A DNA stretch of 5,813 nucleotides from a bacterium (lineage in GTDB: Bacteria; Patescibacteriota; Minisyncoccia; UBA6257; GWB1-50-10). Below, in pieces: positions 1 to 5,474 of the stretch. The notes under the pieces were generated by a model. It ran no database searches. It had not been told where the DNA came from and was given only the letters and a program-made list of their open reading frames with translations. Positions within the stretch are counted from its first letter, which is position 1. Each line of letters starts with the position of its first letter. Where the stretch lies: the NCBI GenBank assembly GCA_021791135.1, contig JAJYXD010000054.1, positions 1 through 5,813 of the forward strand, read 5' to 3'. Made by a program: the position numbers and the translations under genes.

Positions 1-65
1 TTGATACATATCCTTCATAGTACAGGGATATGCGCCAATATGATGAGAGTACCCGATATTTCCTG

Positions 66-71
66 TATAAT
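66..71 (+). promoter_or_regulatory. Candidate -10 box for the small plus-strand ORF
   Basis: TATAAT is a perfect match to the sigma70 -10 consensus, with TG directly before it. No convincing -35 box lies 16-18 bases upstream. Only six bases separate the box from the GTG at 78, so transcription from it would start at or next to that codon and give a leaderless or nearly leaderless message. One hexamer can occur by chance, so this rests on its position next to a plausible start. Confidence 0.4.
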
Positions 72-77
72 AGAATC

Positions 78-200
78 GTGAAAATCGTTGTCATCGTTTT
101 GGGCGTGATAATTCTTGCACTTCTCGGAGTGCTTTTTTCGTACCCGCAAAATAAAAAGACGACGAGAACGACTTTAATGTTAGGAGGCCCGGCTTCCTAA
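78..200 (+). CDS. Possible 40-residue single-pass membrane peptide, or truncated N-terminus of a larger membrane/secreted protein
   Basis: GTG start at 78, TAA stop at 198-200. I do not recognise a family. The product opens with MKIVVIVLGVIILALLGVLF, a strongly hydrophobic stretch of about 20 residues that would form a transmembrane helix or uncleaved signal anchor. A short polar tail rich in Lys, Thr and Arg follows (about residues 21-32). The last six residues (LGGPAS) and the stop are encoded by the GC-rich palindrome at 179-216, so a longer gene may have been cut short by that element. A perfect TATAAT ends seven bases before the start, and no Shine-Dalgarno is visible. The ORF converges on uvrC. 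Against it: the ORF is very short, starts with GTG, and contains a terminator-like hairpin (117-138). Signal-anchor composition is the main evidence that it is real. Confidence 0.4.
   Translation: MKIVVIVLGVIILALLGVLFSYPQNKKTTRTTLMLGGPAS
117..138 (+). terminator. Terminator-like hairpin followed by six T
   Basis: GCACTT, loop CTCG, GAGTGC (six pairs, one of them T·G) is followed directly by TTTTTT at 133-138, the form of a Rho-independent terminator on the plus strand. It lies inside the possible membrane-peptide ORF, where the same bases encode Ala-Leu-Leu-Gly-Val-Leu-Phe. It could equally be codon content of a hydrophobic helix. If it terminates, the -10 box at 66-71 would give a transcript of only about 60 bases. 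The stem is short, so confidence is low. Confidence 0.25.
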
Positions 201-216
201 CGGAGGCCGGGCTTCC
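179..216. repeat. GC-rich nested palindrome at the uvrC 3' end
   Basis: Positions 179-201 form a near-perfect 23-nt palindrome starting GTTAGGAGGCC and ending CTTCCTAAC. A second, related 15-mer at 202-216 repeats 183-197 with one change (GGAGGCCCGGCTTCC versus GGAGGCCGGGCTTCC). The two 15-mers can also pair with each other across a TAAC loop, with two G·T pairs. The element starts three bases beyond the uvrC stop codon, and a small hairpin (GGAG, AAA, CTCC, 224-234) sits in the last uvrC codons. The plus-strand small ORF ends inside the element. No T-run follows on either strand, so it is not a standard intrinsic terminator. It may be a mobile palindromic repeat that also shields the 3' end of the uvrC message. 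Confidence 0.7.
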
Positions 217-218
217 AA

Positions 219-1502
219 CTAAGGGAGAAACTCCGCTTTTCTTACTTTTTTGTGATACGTAATCGCGAAGCGGTGGGCTTCGTCGCGGACGCGGACGAGT
301 GTGGCTTCATTCGTGAACCCGGGAATGCGGCCGATGATATCGTTCTTTTTTCGCTCGGGACCCTTCGCGATCCCCACGACGGGGATATTGAGCCCCGTCG
401 CCCTTAGCACGTCCCGCGCGACACGTACCTGCCCCGTTCCCCCGTCTATAAGAACGAGATCGGGCTTCGGCCAATTCGCCTCGCCTATGTGCCTGAAACG
501 GCGCGAGAGCATTTCTTTCAGCATTCCCACGTCGTTCGGTTTCTTAAGCGTCCGAATTCTAAACTTCCGGTACCACTGTTTCGCGGGCTTTCCCTCTTCG
601 AACACCACCATTGCACCAACAGCCGATGTTCCTGAAATATGTGAGACATCATATCCTTCGATACGGCTGTGGCGCAATTTTAAATTTGAAATTTTAAATT
701 TTAAATTCTCTTCTGAAAGAAGAGCGACATCTTGAATGTGCTTCAAGGCAAAGAGACGTTTCTTTATCTTCTCCGCTTTTTCGAACTCGAGTTTTTTACT
801 CACATCCCGCATCTCCCGCTCAAGGTTCGTTATAATTCTTTTTTTCTTACCCTCGAAGAGGAGTTTTATGTTTCTTACCGTTTTCAGATACTCCGTTCTT
901 CCCTCCATACTCACACAGAATCCGGGACAAAGGCCTATCTGCGCATCAAAACACGGCTTCCCCCTTCCGATATCTTTCGGCAGATGCGTATTCCACGGGA
1001 AGATCTTTCTCAGGATACGAAGTGCCTCGCGGATACTTGAAGGAGAAGTGAAGGGACCATAGTACCCCGCACTAAAACGAGCATTGCGCTCTTCGTGCTT
1101 CCGCACGGAGCGTTTACGTGAATGCTCGTTTAGTGACGGGGCAAGCCGCACTTTCTTCAGTTCTTTTCCCCTCACCGAAAGAACTCTTGGAAATCGTTCT
1201 TTCGTGATCACGACATAAGGAAAGCTTTTATCGTCCTTTTCGCGGATATTGAAGGGCGGCTGATATTTCTTGATGAGATCCGCCTCGAGAATGAGCGCCT
1301 CGATCGCCGTGTCGGTTTTCCGCACTTCTATCTTCCAAATTTCCCGTACCAATCTTTCGATACGGGAGTCGTGAGGTCTGAGGAAATAACTCGAAACGCG
1401 GCGTTTCAAGTTGACGGCTTTTCCCACGTACAAGATACTCCCCTTCGCATCCTTCATGAGATAGACGCCGGGAGTCTCGGGAAGATTCCTATAGAGTGTC
1501 AT
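219..1502 (-). CDS. uvrC: UvrABC excinuclease subunit C (UvrC), short form of 427 aa carrying a palindrome-encoded insertion
   Basis: UvrC makes the two incisions around a lesion handed over by UvrA and UvrB in cytoplasmic nucleotide excision repair. The start chosen is ATG at 1502, because the GIY-YIG domain begins at once (LPETPGVYLMKD, residues 7-18). The reading frame stays open to 1598, but that would add 32 basic residues. Domains: GIY-YIG nuclease, residues about 7-86 (Tyr14, Tyr25-Val-Gly, Glu73); Cys-rich segment 184-196; UVR motif that contacts UvrB, 227-253; RNase H-like nuclease, about 280-417, with the expected triad Asp285, Asp353, His410. Oddities: residues about 121-146 come from an inserted palindrome; residues 266-276 come from an AT-rich repeat; the long stretch normally between the UVR motif and the RNase H-like domain is reduced to about 25 residues; the C-terminal helix-hairpin-helix domain is absent; and His173 sits where E. 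coli has the first Cys of the Cys cluster. Family length is usually near 600. No clear Shine-Dalgarno is seen, and the gene overlaps the preceding lipase gene by 14 bases, suggesting coupled translation. Confidence 0.95.
   Translation of the reverse strand: MTLYRNLPETPGVYLMKDAKGSILYVGKAVNLKRRVSSYFLRPHDSRIERLVREIWKIEVRKTDTAIEALILEADLIKKYQPPFNIREKDDKSFPYVVITKERFPRVLSVRGKELKKVRLAPSLNEHSRKRSVRKHEERNARFSAGYYGPFTSPSSIREALRILRKIFPWNTHLPKDIGRGKPCFDAQIGLCPGFCVSMEGRTEYLKTVRNIKLLFEGKKKRIITNLEREMRDVSKKLEFEKAEKIKKRLFALKHIQDVALLSEENLKFKISNLKLRHSRIEGYDVSHISGTSAVGAMVVFEEGKPAKQWYRKFRIRTLKKPNDVGMLKEMLSRRFRHIGEANWPKPDLVLIDGGTGQVRVARDVLRATGLNIPVVGIAKGPERKKNDIIGRIPGFTNEATLVRVRDEAHRFAITYHKKVRKAEFLP
676..707. repeat. 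AT-rich repeat inside uvrC
   Basis: A 32-base run made only of A and T except for one G. It consists of repeated AATTTTAAA / AAATTT units, partly palindromic, and contrasts sharply with the GC-balanced gene around it. It is read in frame as Asn-Leu-Lys-Phe-Lys-Ile-Ser-Asn-Leu-Lys-Leu (UvrC residues 266-276), in the linker between the UVR motif and the RNase H-like domain. The linker position makes an insertion tolerable. It may instead be slippage-derived low complexity. Confidence 0.6.
1065..1141. repeat. 77-bp palindromic element inserted in frame in uvrC
   Basis: Left arm 1065-1085 and right arm 1121-1141 are 21 nt each and complementary throughout apart from one single-base bulge on each side. 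The arms share CCCCG, CACTAAA and ACGAGCATT. Inside, CGCTC/GAGCG and GTGC/GCAC (loop TTCC) continue the structure, so the whole element folds into one branched hairpin. It encodes UvrC residues about 121-146 (from Ala-Pro-Ser-Leu to Phe-Ser-Ala-Gly), a very basic hydrophilic stretch. In canonical UvrC, the segment ending in Arg-Gly-Lys-Glu-Leu runs almost directly into Tyr-Tyr/Phe-Gly-Pro-Phe, so the peptide is extra. The conserved sequence resumes in frame on the far side. Confidence 0.85.
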
Positions 1503-2388
1503 CGAAGAGAAAATCGACGAACTTCTGGACGGGCGTTTTCTTCGGTTCGGAGTAACCAGTGCCTTTGCAGATTTCCTTGAGATGAATCTCCGTTTCATCG
1601 ATTCCCATTTTGATAAGCTCCCTAGCCTCCGGAAAATCGATCCAGTGATAATTCATGACGGGTGGACGAATTACGACGTTCGCCTTCTCTATGATGCGAT
1701 GGATAAGCTGATGTTCGAGCACGGGAAGCGCATCGGCGATGATGGACTTGATGCCGTGGATGCTTATCGTCTCCTGAGTGATGTCGGGCCAGCGGCTCGA
1801 GACGTCGATCGCAATCACGAACTCGGCACCCATATCCCGCACCACATCCGCCGGCACCGGATCCACCATGCCCCCGTCGGAAAGTAACTTGCCATCCAAG
1901 GATACGGGAGCAAATATCATAGGAAGCGCGGCGCTCGCCTGAATCGCATCCGTGAGAGATCCTTTTCTTAAAATAACCATATCCCCGTTTTTCACGTCGG
2001 TCGCGATCGCCGCGAAGGGAATCGCGCATTTTTCAATGGAGACATTTTTGATATGCGATTTCAAAATTTCGATGACCGGTTTGCTGTCCCGGAACGGCGA
2101 TTCGGCTTTATTGTGCGCCCGAAGCATTTTCCGGAGCGGCAGCATGTCTTTCTCCTTTATATCGGAAAAGAGCTTCTCCAAAAGATCGACATCCTGAGTC
2201 GCGGCGTAGAATCCGCCGACCAAGGCACCCATGCTTGTGCCCGCGATGTAATCGATGTCGATCCCCGCCTGGCGGAGCACCTTGATGACGCCGATATGGG
2301 CGAGCCCTCTCGCTCCCCCGCCCCCCAGGGCGAGTCCGACGGACTTTTTCTTCGACTTCGGTTCCTTCTTCTGCTGCTTCTTTTGCAT
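1489..2388 (-). CDS. Patatin-like phospholipase (RssA-type serine acyl hydrolase)
   Basis: A 299-residue cytoplasmic-type patatin domain protein that probably hydrolyses acyl esters of phospholipids or related lipids with a Ser-Asp dyad. Seen in the sequence: the glycine-rich oxyanion loop GGGGARGLAH (residues 22-31), the nucleophile motif Gly-Thr-Ser-Met-Gly with Ser52, the conserved ASAALPMIFAPV segment (151-162), and the Asp-Gly-Gly motif with Asp171. Length and order fit the bacterial COG1752/RssA-like group. The N-terminus (residues 1-15) is Lys- and Gln-rich, not hydrophobic; no signal peptide or membrane segment is visible, so any membrane contact would be peripheral. ATG start at 2388 with no obvious Shine-Dalgarno. 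TACTAT ends six bases before the ATG and could be a weak -10 for a leaderless message, but no -35 supports it. The 3' end overlaps uvrC by 14 bases. Substrate unknown. Confidence 0.93.
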   Translation of the reverse strand: MQKKQQKKEPKSKKKSVGLALGGGGARGLAHIGVIKVLRQAGIDIDYIAGTSMGALVGGFYAATQDVDLLEKLFSDIKEKDMLPLRKMLRAHNKAESPFRDSKPVIEILKSHIKNVSIEKCAIPFAAIATDVKNGDMVILRKGSLTDAIQASAALPMIFAPVSLDGKLLSDGGMVDPVPADVVRDMGAEFVIAIDVSSRWPDITQETISIHGIKSIIADALPVLEHQLIHRIIEKANVVIRPPVMNYHWIDFPEARELIKMGIDETEIHLKEICKGTGYSEPKKTPVQKFVDFLFDDTL

Positions 2389-2439
2389 ATCTTAATAGTA
2401 AAACAAAAGTGGAATAGGAAACACCCCCTTCTATTTCTT

Positions 2440-2625
2440 GAGCACACATATTTATTCCCTCGCTCACCAGTGCCTCCGGGATGCGGAAACGTATATGTGC
2501 TCACACGCTCCTCGCCACCCTGCACGCCTATTCGGCGAGGGGCCTGGCTCGGCGACGCGGCTCGCGCATAACGTTTCTACGCACCCTCCGGCAATGGTTC
2601 GCTTAGGGAACAAATATGTGCACTC
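2440..2625. repeat. 186-bp imperfect inverted repeat (long hairpin)
   Basis: The outer arms 2440-2460 and 2605-2625 match at 18 of 21 positions (shared core CACATATTT and TTCCCT). Further in, 2466-2474 pairs with 2590-2598 (8 of 9), and GAAACGT at 2486-2492 pairs perfectly with 2571-2577. At the centre CCTCGCC (2510-2516) pairs with GGCGAGG (2534-2540). The segments are in register, so the unit folds as one long interrupted hairpin. It could be a decayed miniature transposon or two diverged repeat copies in opposite orientation. It also creates spurious open frames on both strands. Confidence 0.7.
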
Positions 2626-2675
2626 TTTCATCAATTCTTGAATCTTAATGGCTTTTTTGAGTGTCCGCTCCCTTT

Positions 2676-2715
2676 CTTCCCGAGGAAGCATAGCGAAGCG
2701 AAGTGGAGGCTGAGT
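2676..2715. repeat. Short hairpin plus copy 1 of a 22-bp dispersed motif
   Basis: CTTCC CGA GGAAG (2676-2688) is a perfect small hairpin. CGAGGAAGCAT (2681-2691) recurs at 5694-5704. The 22-mer at 2694-2715, beginning CGAAGCGAAG, recurs at 5775-5796 in the same orientation with two C/T differences. Both sites are intergenic, pointing to a small dispersed repeat family. Confidence 0.55.
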
Positions 2716-2755
2716 CATTTAAATTCTCCTCAATCTCCGAGAAGTACATACTGAC

Positions 2756-2837
2756 TCCGCACCGCGTTCCTCCGAACGAGGGTAAGACTTGGGCTAGCGC
2801 CCCGGAGCGCCCGAGATGAGGAGGAACGCGGTGCGGA
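2756..2837. repeat. 82-bp palindromic repeat, copy 1 (just downstream of uvrA)
   Basis: Perfect 17-bp terminal arms (TCCGCACCGCGTTCCTC and its complement) enclose a 48-bp centre that contains its own stem (CTTGGGCT with AGCGCCCGAG, two-base bulge). An alternative hairpin, CGTTC (2765-2769) with GAACG (2774-2778), competes with the outer stem. It begins 12 bases after the uvrA stop. No T-run follows, so it is not a textbook terminator, although such a stem could stabilise the 3' end of the uvrA message. It matches copy 2 (5555-5636) at 81 of 82 positions in the same orientation. Confidence 0.9.
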
Positions 2838-2849
2838 AATAAGGAAAAG

Positions 2850-5459
2850 TTATTTCAAAACTTTTTTCAGATACTGCCCCGTGAAACTTCCCGCTCTTTT
2901 CGAGATATCTTCCGGTGTGCCGATTCCGACGATCTCCCCTCCCTTTTCCCCTCCCTCGGGCCCGAGATCGATCACCCAGTCGGCGATTTTTATCACGTCC
3001 AAGTTGTGTTCGATGACGACCACGGTATTTCCCCTGTCCACGAGGCGCTGGAGCACGTCGATCAGATTCTGCACGTCCGCGAAGTGAAGTCCGGTCGTTG
3101 GTTCGTCCAAGAGATAAAGCGTGCGATGCGTGTCGCGCTTCCCGAGCTCCGCACCGAGCTTCACGCGCTGCGCTTCTCCTCCGGAGAGCGTGGTGGCCGA
3201 CTGGCCGAGCTGGAGATATCCCAAACCCACCTCATTCAATATTTTCAAGCGATCATAGAGCCACGGAATGTCTTCGTAAAATTCCGTCGCTTCCTCGATC
3301 GTCATCTTTAAAACTTCGTACACATTCTTTCCTTTGTAGCGCACGTTCAGGGTCTCCCGATCGAATCGTTTTCCCTTGCACACCTCGCACTCCACATACA
3401 CCGTCGGAAGGAAGTGCATCTCGATTGCGATCATCCCATGCCCTTCGCAGTTTTCGCACCTGCCTCCCTTCACGTTGAAGCTGAAACGGCCGGGCTTGTA
3501 GCCCCTCACGCGGGCATCTTCCGTCGCCGAAAAGAGTTCGCGGATGAACGTCCATGCGCCCACATAGGTCGCAGGATTGGAGCGCGGCGTGCGTCCTATC
3601 GGCGATTGGTCGATATTGATGATGCGATTGATATACTCGGTACCCGTGATCGCTTTGTGCGGCCCCGCTTTGTACTCCGCGCCGTTAAACTTGTTCGCGA
3701 GCGATTTGTAGAGCACGTCGTAAAGAAGAGTGCTTTTTCCCGATCCCGATACGCCCGTAATCGCGGTAAAGCGCTTCAAAGGAATATCCACGTCCACGTT
3801 TTTCAGGTTGTTCGCCGTGATCCCTTTTATCTTCAGATGCTCCTTGTCCTTATTTACAATTCGCCTCTTCTTCGGAACCTCGATGAATCGCTTGCCGCGG
3901 AGATAGTCTAACGTGAGGGATTCTCCTGAATCGAAAACAGGAAAATTGTCTTTTACCCCGTTAGAAATCTCGCCCGCGCTTGCGCGCCCGGAGGGCCTTT
4001 GGGGCGGGCTATTTCTAACGGGGTGAATGATCTCGGGCATCGGGCCCTGCGCGATAATCTTTCCGCCATGTACTCCCGCCGCGGGACCGATATCGACGAG
4101 ATAATCGGACGAACGGATGGTATCTTCGTCGTGCTCGACGACAATGATGGTATTCCCGAGATCGCGGAGATCCTGAAGCGTCTTGATAAGCTTCGCATTG
4201 TCGCGCTGATGGAGCCCGATCGTCGGCTCGTCCAGAATATAAAGCGTGCCCACGAGACGCGAACCGATCTGGGACGCGAGCCGGATACGCTGGGACTCCC
4301 CGCCCGAGAGCGTGCCCGCTTTGCGATTCAACGTAAGATAGTCAAGTCCCACGTCGATCATAAACTGCAGACGGTTCTTGATTTCCTTCAAGGGCACCTC
4401 GGCAATCTCCGCGAGATTTTTCTTCTTCGCGAGCTTCTCCTCAATCTTCGTGAAGAACGCGCATGCGTCATCGATCGAGAGCTCGACTACCGAGGCGATG
4501 TTCTTGTTGTCGATTAAGACGCTCAAGCTCTCCTCCTTGAGACGCTTTCCCGCGCAGACGGGACACAGCTTCTCGGACCAGATACTCTCGGTGCCGAGCC
4601 CGTGACACTCGGGACATGCACCATAGGGACTGTTGAAGGAGAAGAGGCGCGGTTCTATCTCGGGGAATGAGAATCCGTCCTCGGGGCAGGTATACTGCGC
4701 CGAAAGGGACATCTCCTTGTCCGTAATGACGGTAATCACGTCGTGGCCGTACTTTAGGGCCGTTTCGACCGACTCCGCAAGCCGCGTTCTGTTGTCTTTC
4801 TCGCCGAAGTCGATTCCTGCGGGCATCCGATCGACTACGAGATCGATCGTGTGCTGTTTGTAGCGGCTCAAATCGATCCGCTCACGCAAACTCGTGAATT
4901 TGCCGTCAACCCGTACTTCCGAGAACCCCGAGTTCAAAAAATCATAGAGCATCTGGTAATACTCCCCCTTCCTGCCGCGCACGACGGGCGCGAGGATTAC
5001 CACGTTTCTCCGTTCTTTGTTCTCGTTCGAGATATCGATGATGACATCCACGATCTCCTCGTTCGTCATCTTCTTTATCTCCCTGCCGCACTTGGGACAG
5101 AACGGCTTTCCCGCACGCGCGAAAAGCACGCGGAGGTAGTCGTAGATCTCCGTGATGGTCGCGACGGTCGAGCGCGGATTCGCGGAATGATGTTTCTGAT
5201 CGATTGATATCGCGGGAGAAAGCCCCTCGATCTCGTCCACATCCGGTTTGTCCAACCTTCCCAAAAATTGCCGCGCGTAGGCGGAGAGCGATTCGATGTA
5301 GCGCCGCTGTCCTTCCGCGAAGATGGTATCGAACGCCAGAGACGACTTACCCGAGCCCGAGAGTCCGGTCAAGACGATCATCTTGTCGCGCGGAAGTTCG
5401 AGACTGATGTTTTTGAGATTGTGCTCGCGGGCACCTTTAATGATAAGTTTATCTCTCAT
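2850..5459 (-). CDS. uvrA: UvrABC excinuclease subunit A (UvrA), lacking the insertion domain and carrying a palindrome-encoded insertion
   Basis: UvrA is the dimeric ATPase that finds damaged DNA and loads UvrB in nucleotide excision repair. ATG at 5459 gives 869 residues and a typical start (LIIKGAREHNLKN). A GTG at 5492 would add 11 residues, but nothing resembling a ribosome site precedes it, whereas GGGGGAG lies 14 bases before the ATG. Features: Walker A I GLSGSGKSS (32-40); UvrB-binding region between the first half of ABC I and Cys282; zinc pairs Cys282/Cys285 and Cys299/Cys302; ABC signature LSGGE (384-388); Walker B I with Asp410-Glu411; Walker A II GVSGSGKST (569-577); C-terminal zinc module Cys668/Cys671/Cys691/Cys694; signature II LSGGE (758-762); Walker B II Asp785-Glu786. 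Typical length is about 940. The two central Cys pairs are separated by only 13 residues, where canonical UvrA has an insertion domain of over 100. Residues 479-503 come from a palindromic element. Both ATPase sites look intact, so I expect a working protein. Confidence 0.97.
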   Translation of the reverse strand: MRDKLIIKGAREHNLKNISLELPRDKMIVLTGLSGSGKSSLAFDTIFAEGQRRYIESLSAYARQFLGRLDKPDVDEIEGLSPAISIDQKHHSANPRSTVATITEIYDYLRVLFARAGKPFCPKCGREIKKMTNEEIVDVIIDISNENKERRNVVILAPVVRGRKGEYYQMLYDFLNSGFSEVRVDGKFTSLRERIDLSRYKQHTIDLVVDRMPAGIDFGEKDNRTRLAESVETALKYGHDVITVITDKEMSLSAQYTCPEDGFSFPEIEPRLFSFNSPYGACPECHGLGTESIWSEKLCPVCAGKRLKEESLSVLIDNKNIASVVELSIDDACAFFTKIEEKLAKKKNLAEIAEVPLKEIKNRLQFMIDVGLDYLTLNRKAGTLSGGESQRIRLASQIGSRLVGTLYILDEPTIGLHQRDNAKLIKTLQDLRDLGNTIIVVEHDEDTIRSSDYLVDIGPAAGVHGGKIIAQGPMPEIIHPVRNSPPQRPSGRASAGEISNGVKDNFPVFDSGESLTLDYLRGKRFIEVPKKRRIVNKDKEHLKIKGITANNLKNVDVDIPLKRFTAITGVSGSGKSTLLYDVLYKSLANKFNGAEYKAGPHKAITGTEYINRIINIDQSPIGRTPRSNPATYVGAWTFIRELFSATEDARVRGYKPGRFSFNVKGGRCENCEGHGMIAIEMHFLPTVYVECEVCKGKRFDRETLNVRYKGKNVYEVLKMTIEEATEFYEDIPWLYDRLKILNEVGLGYLQLGQSATTLSGGEAQRVKLGAELGKRDTHRTLYLLDEPTTGLHFADVQNLIDVLQRLVDRGNTVVVIEHNLDVIKIADWVIDLGPEGGEKGGEIVGIGTPEDISKRAGSFTGQYLKKVLK
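3955..4024. repeat. 70-bp palindromic element inserted in frame in uvrA
   Basis: The terminal arms ACCCCGTTAGAAAT (3955-3968) and ATTTCTAACGGGGT (4011-4024) are perfectly complementary over 14 bp. After a small bulge the stem continues with GCCCGC (3972-3977) and GCGGGC (4004-4009). On the uvrA strand it is read as His-Pro-Val-Arg-Asn-Ser through Ile-Ser-Asn-Gly-Val-Lys (residues 479-503), rich in Pro, Gly, Ser and Arg. It sits in the loop after the first nucleotide-binding half, just before the conserved SLTLDYLRGK segment, where canonical UvrA has only a few residues. Peptides of the HPVRNS...ISNGVK type seem familiar to me from other Parcubacteria-like proteins; this is memory, not a search. 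Confidence 0.87.
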
Positions 5460-5474
5460 ATCTAACGCAAACAC

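Larger units (their letters stand above)
2389..2849. other. Intergenic region between uvrA and the patatin-like gene, filled with inverted repeats
   Basis: This 461-bp gap is large for a compact genome and shows no credible gene. Read on the minus strand from uvrA it holds the 82-bp palindrome (2837-2756), a short hairpin and 22-bp motif (2715-2676), and the 186-bp imperfect hairpin (2625-2440). About 50 bases then precede the lipase start. No hairpin here is followed by a T-run in the transcribed direction, so I cannot point to a standard terminator for uvrA or a convincing promoter for the lipase. Confidence 0.7.

Noticed and set aside
1..81. Frame open from the left edge to TGA at 79-81, overlapping the GTG at 78 as a stop-start GTGA
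   Set aside because: Only 26 codons are visible, with no recognisable motif; an open run of this length is common by chance.
219..1502. uvrC as a pseudogene because of its short length and missing C-terminal domain
   Set aside because: Both nuclease active sites and the UVR motif are intact, the frame is continuous through two insertions, and the short form may be normal for the lineage.
1502..1598. Longer uvrC N-terminus starting near 1598
   Set aside because: It would add 32 low-complexity basic residues before the GIY-YIG domain and overlap the lipase by 110 bases; the ATG at 1502 fits the family.
2438..2718. Open frames on both strands across the intergenic gap (for example 2438-2641 plus, 2464-2718 minus)
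   Set aside because: They lie on the two arms of the 186-bp inverted repeat, which naturally gives open frames on both strands. Composition is unlike a folded protein, and no start with a ribosome site is visible.
2756..2837. 82-bp palindrome as Rho-independent terminator of uvrA
   Set aside because: In the direction of uvrA transcription the stem is followed by GTCAGTATG, not a T-run. A 3' stabilising role remains possible.
2850..5459. Dense plus-strand open frames opposite uvrA (for example 3999-4517, 3414-3911)
   Set aside because: They are antisense shadows of a strongly conserved UvrA coding sequence, with no family motifs of their own.
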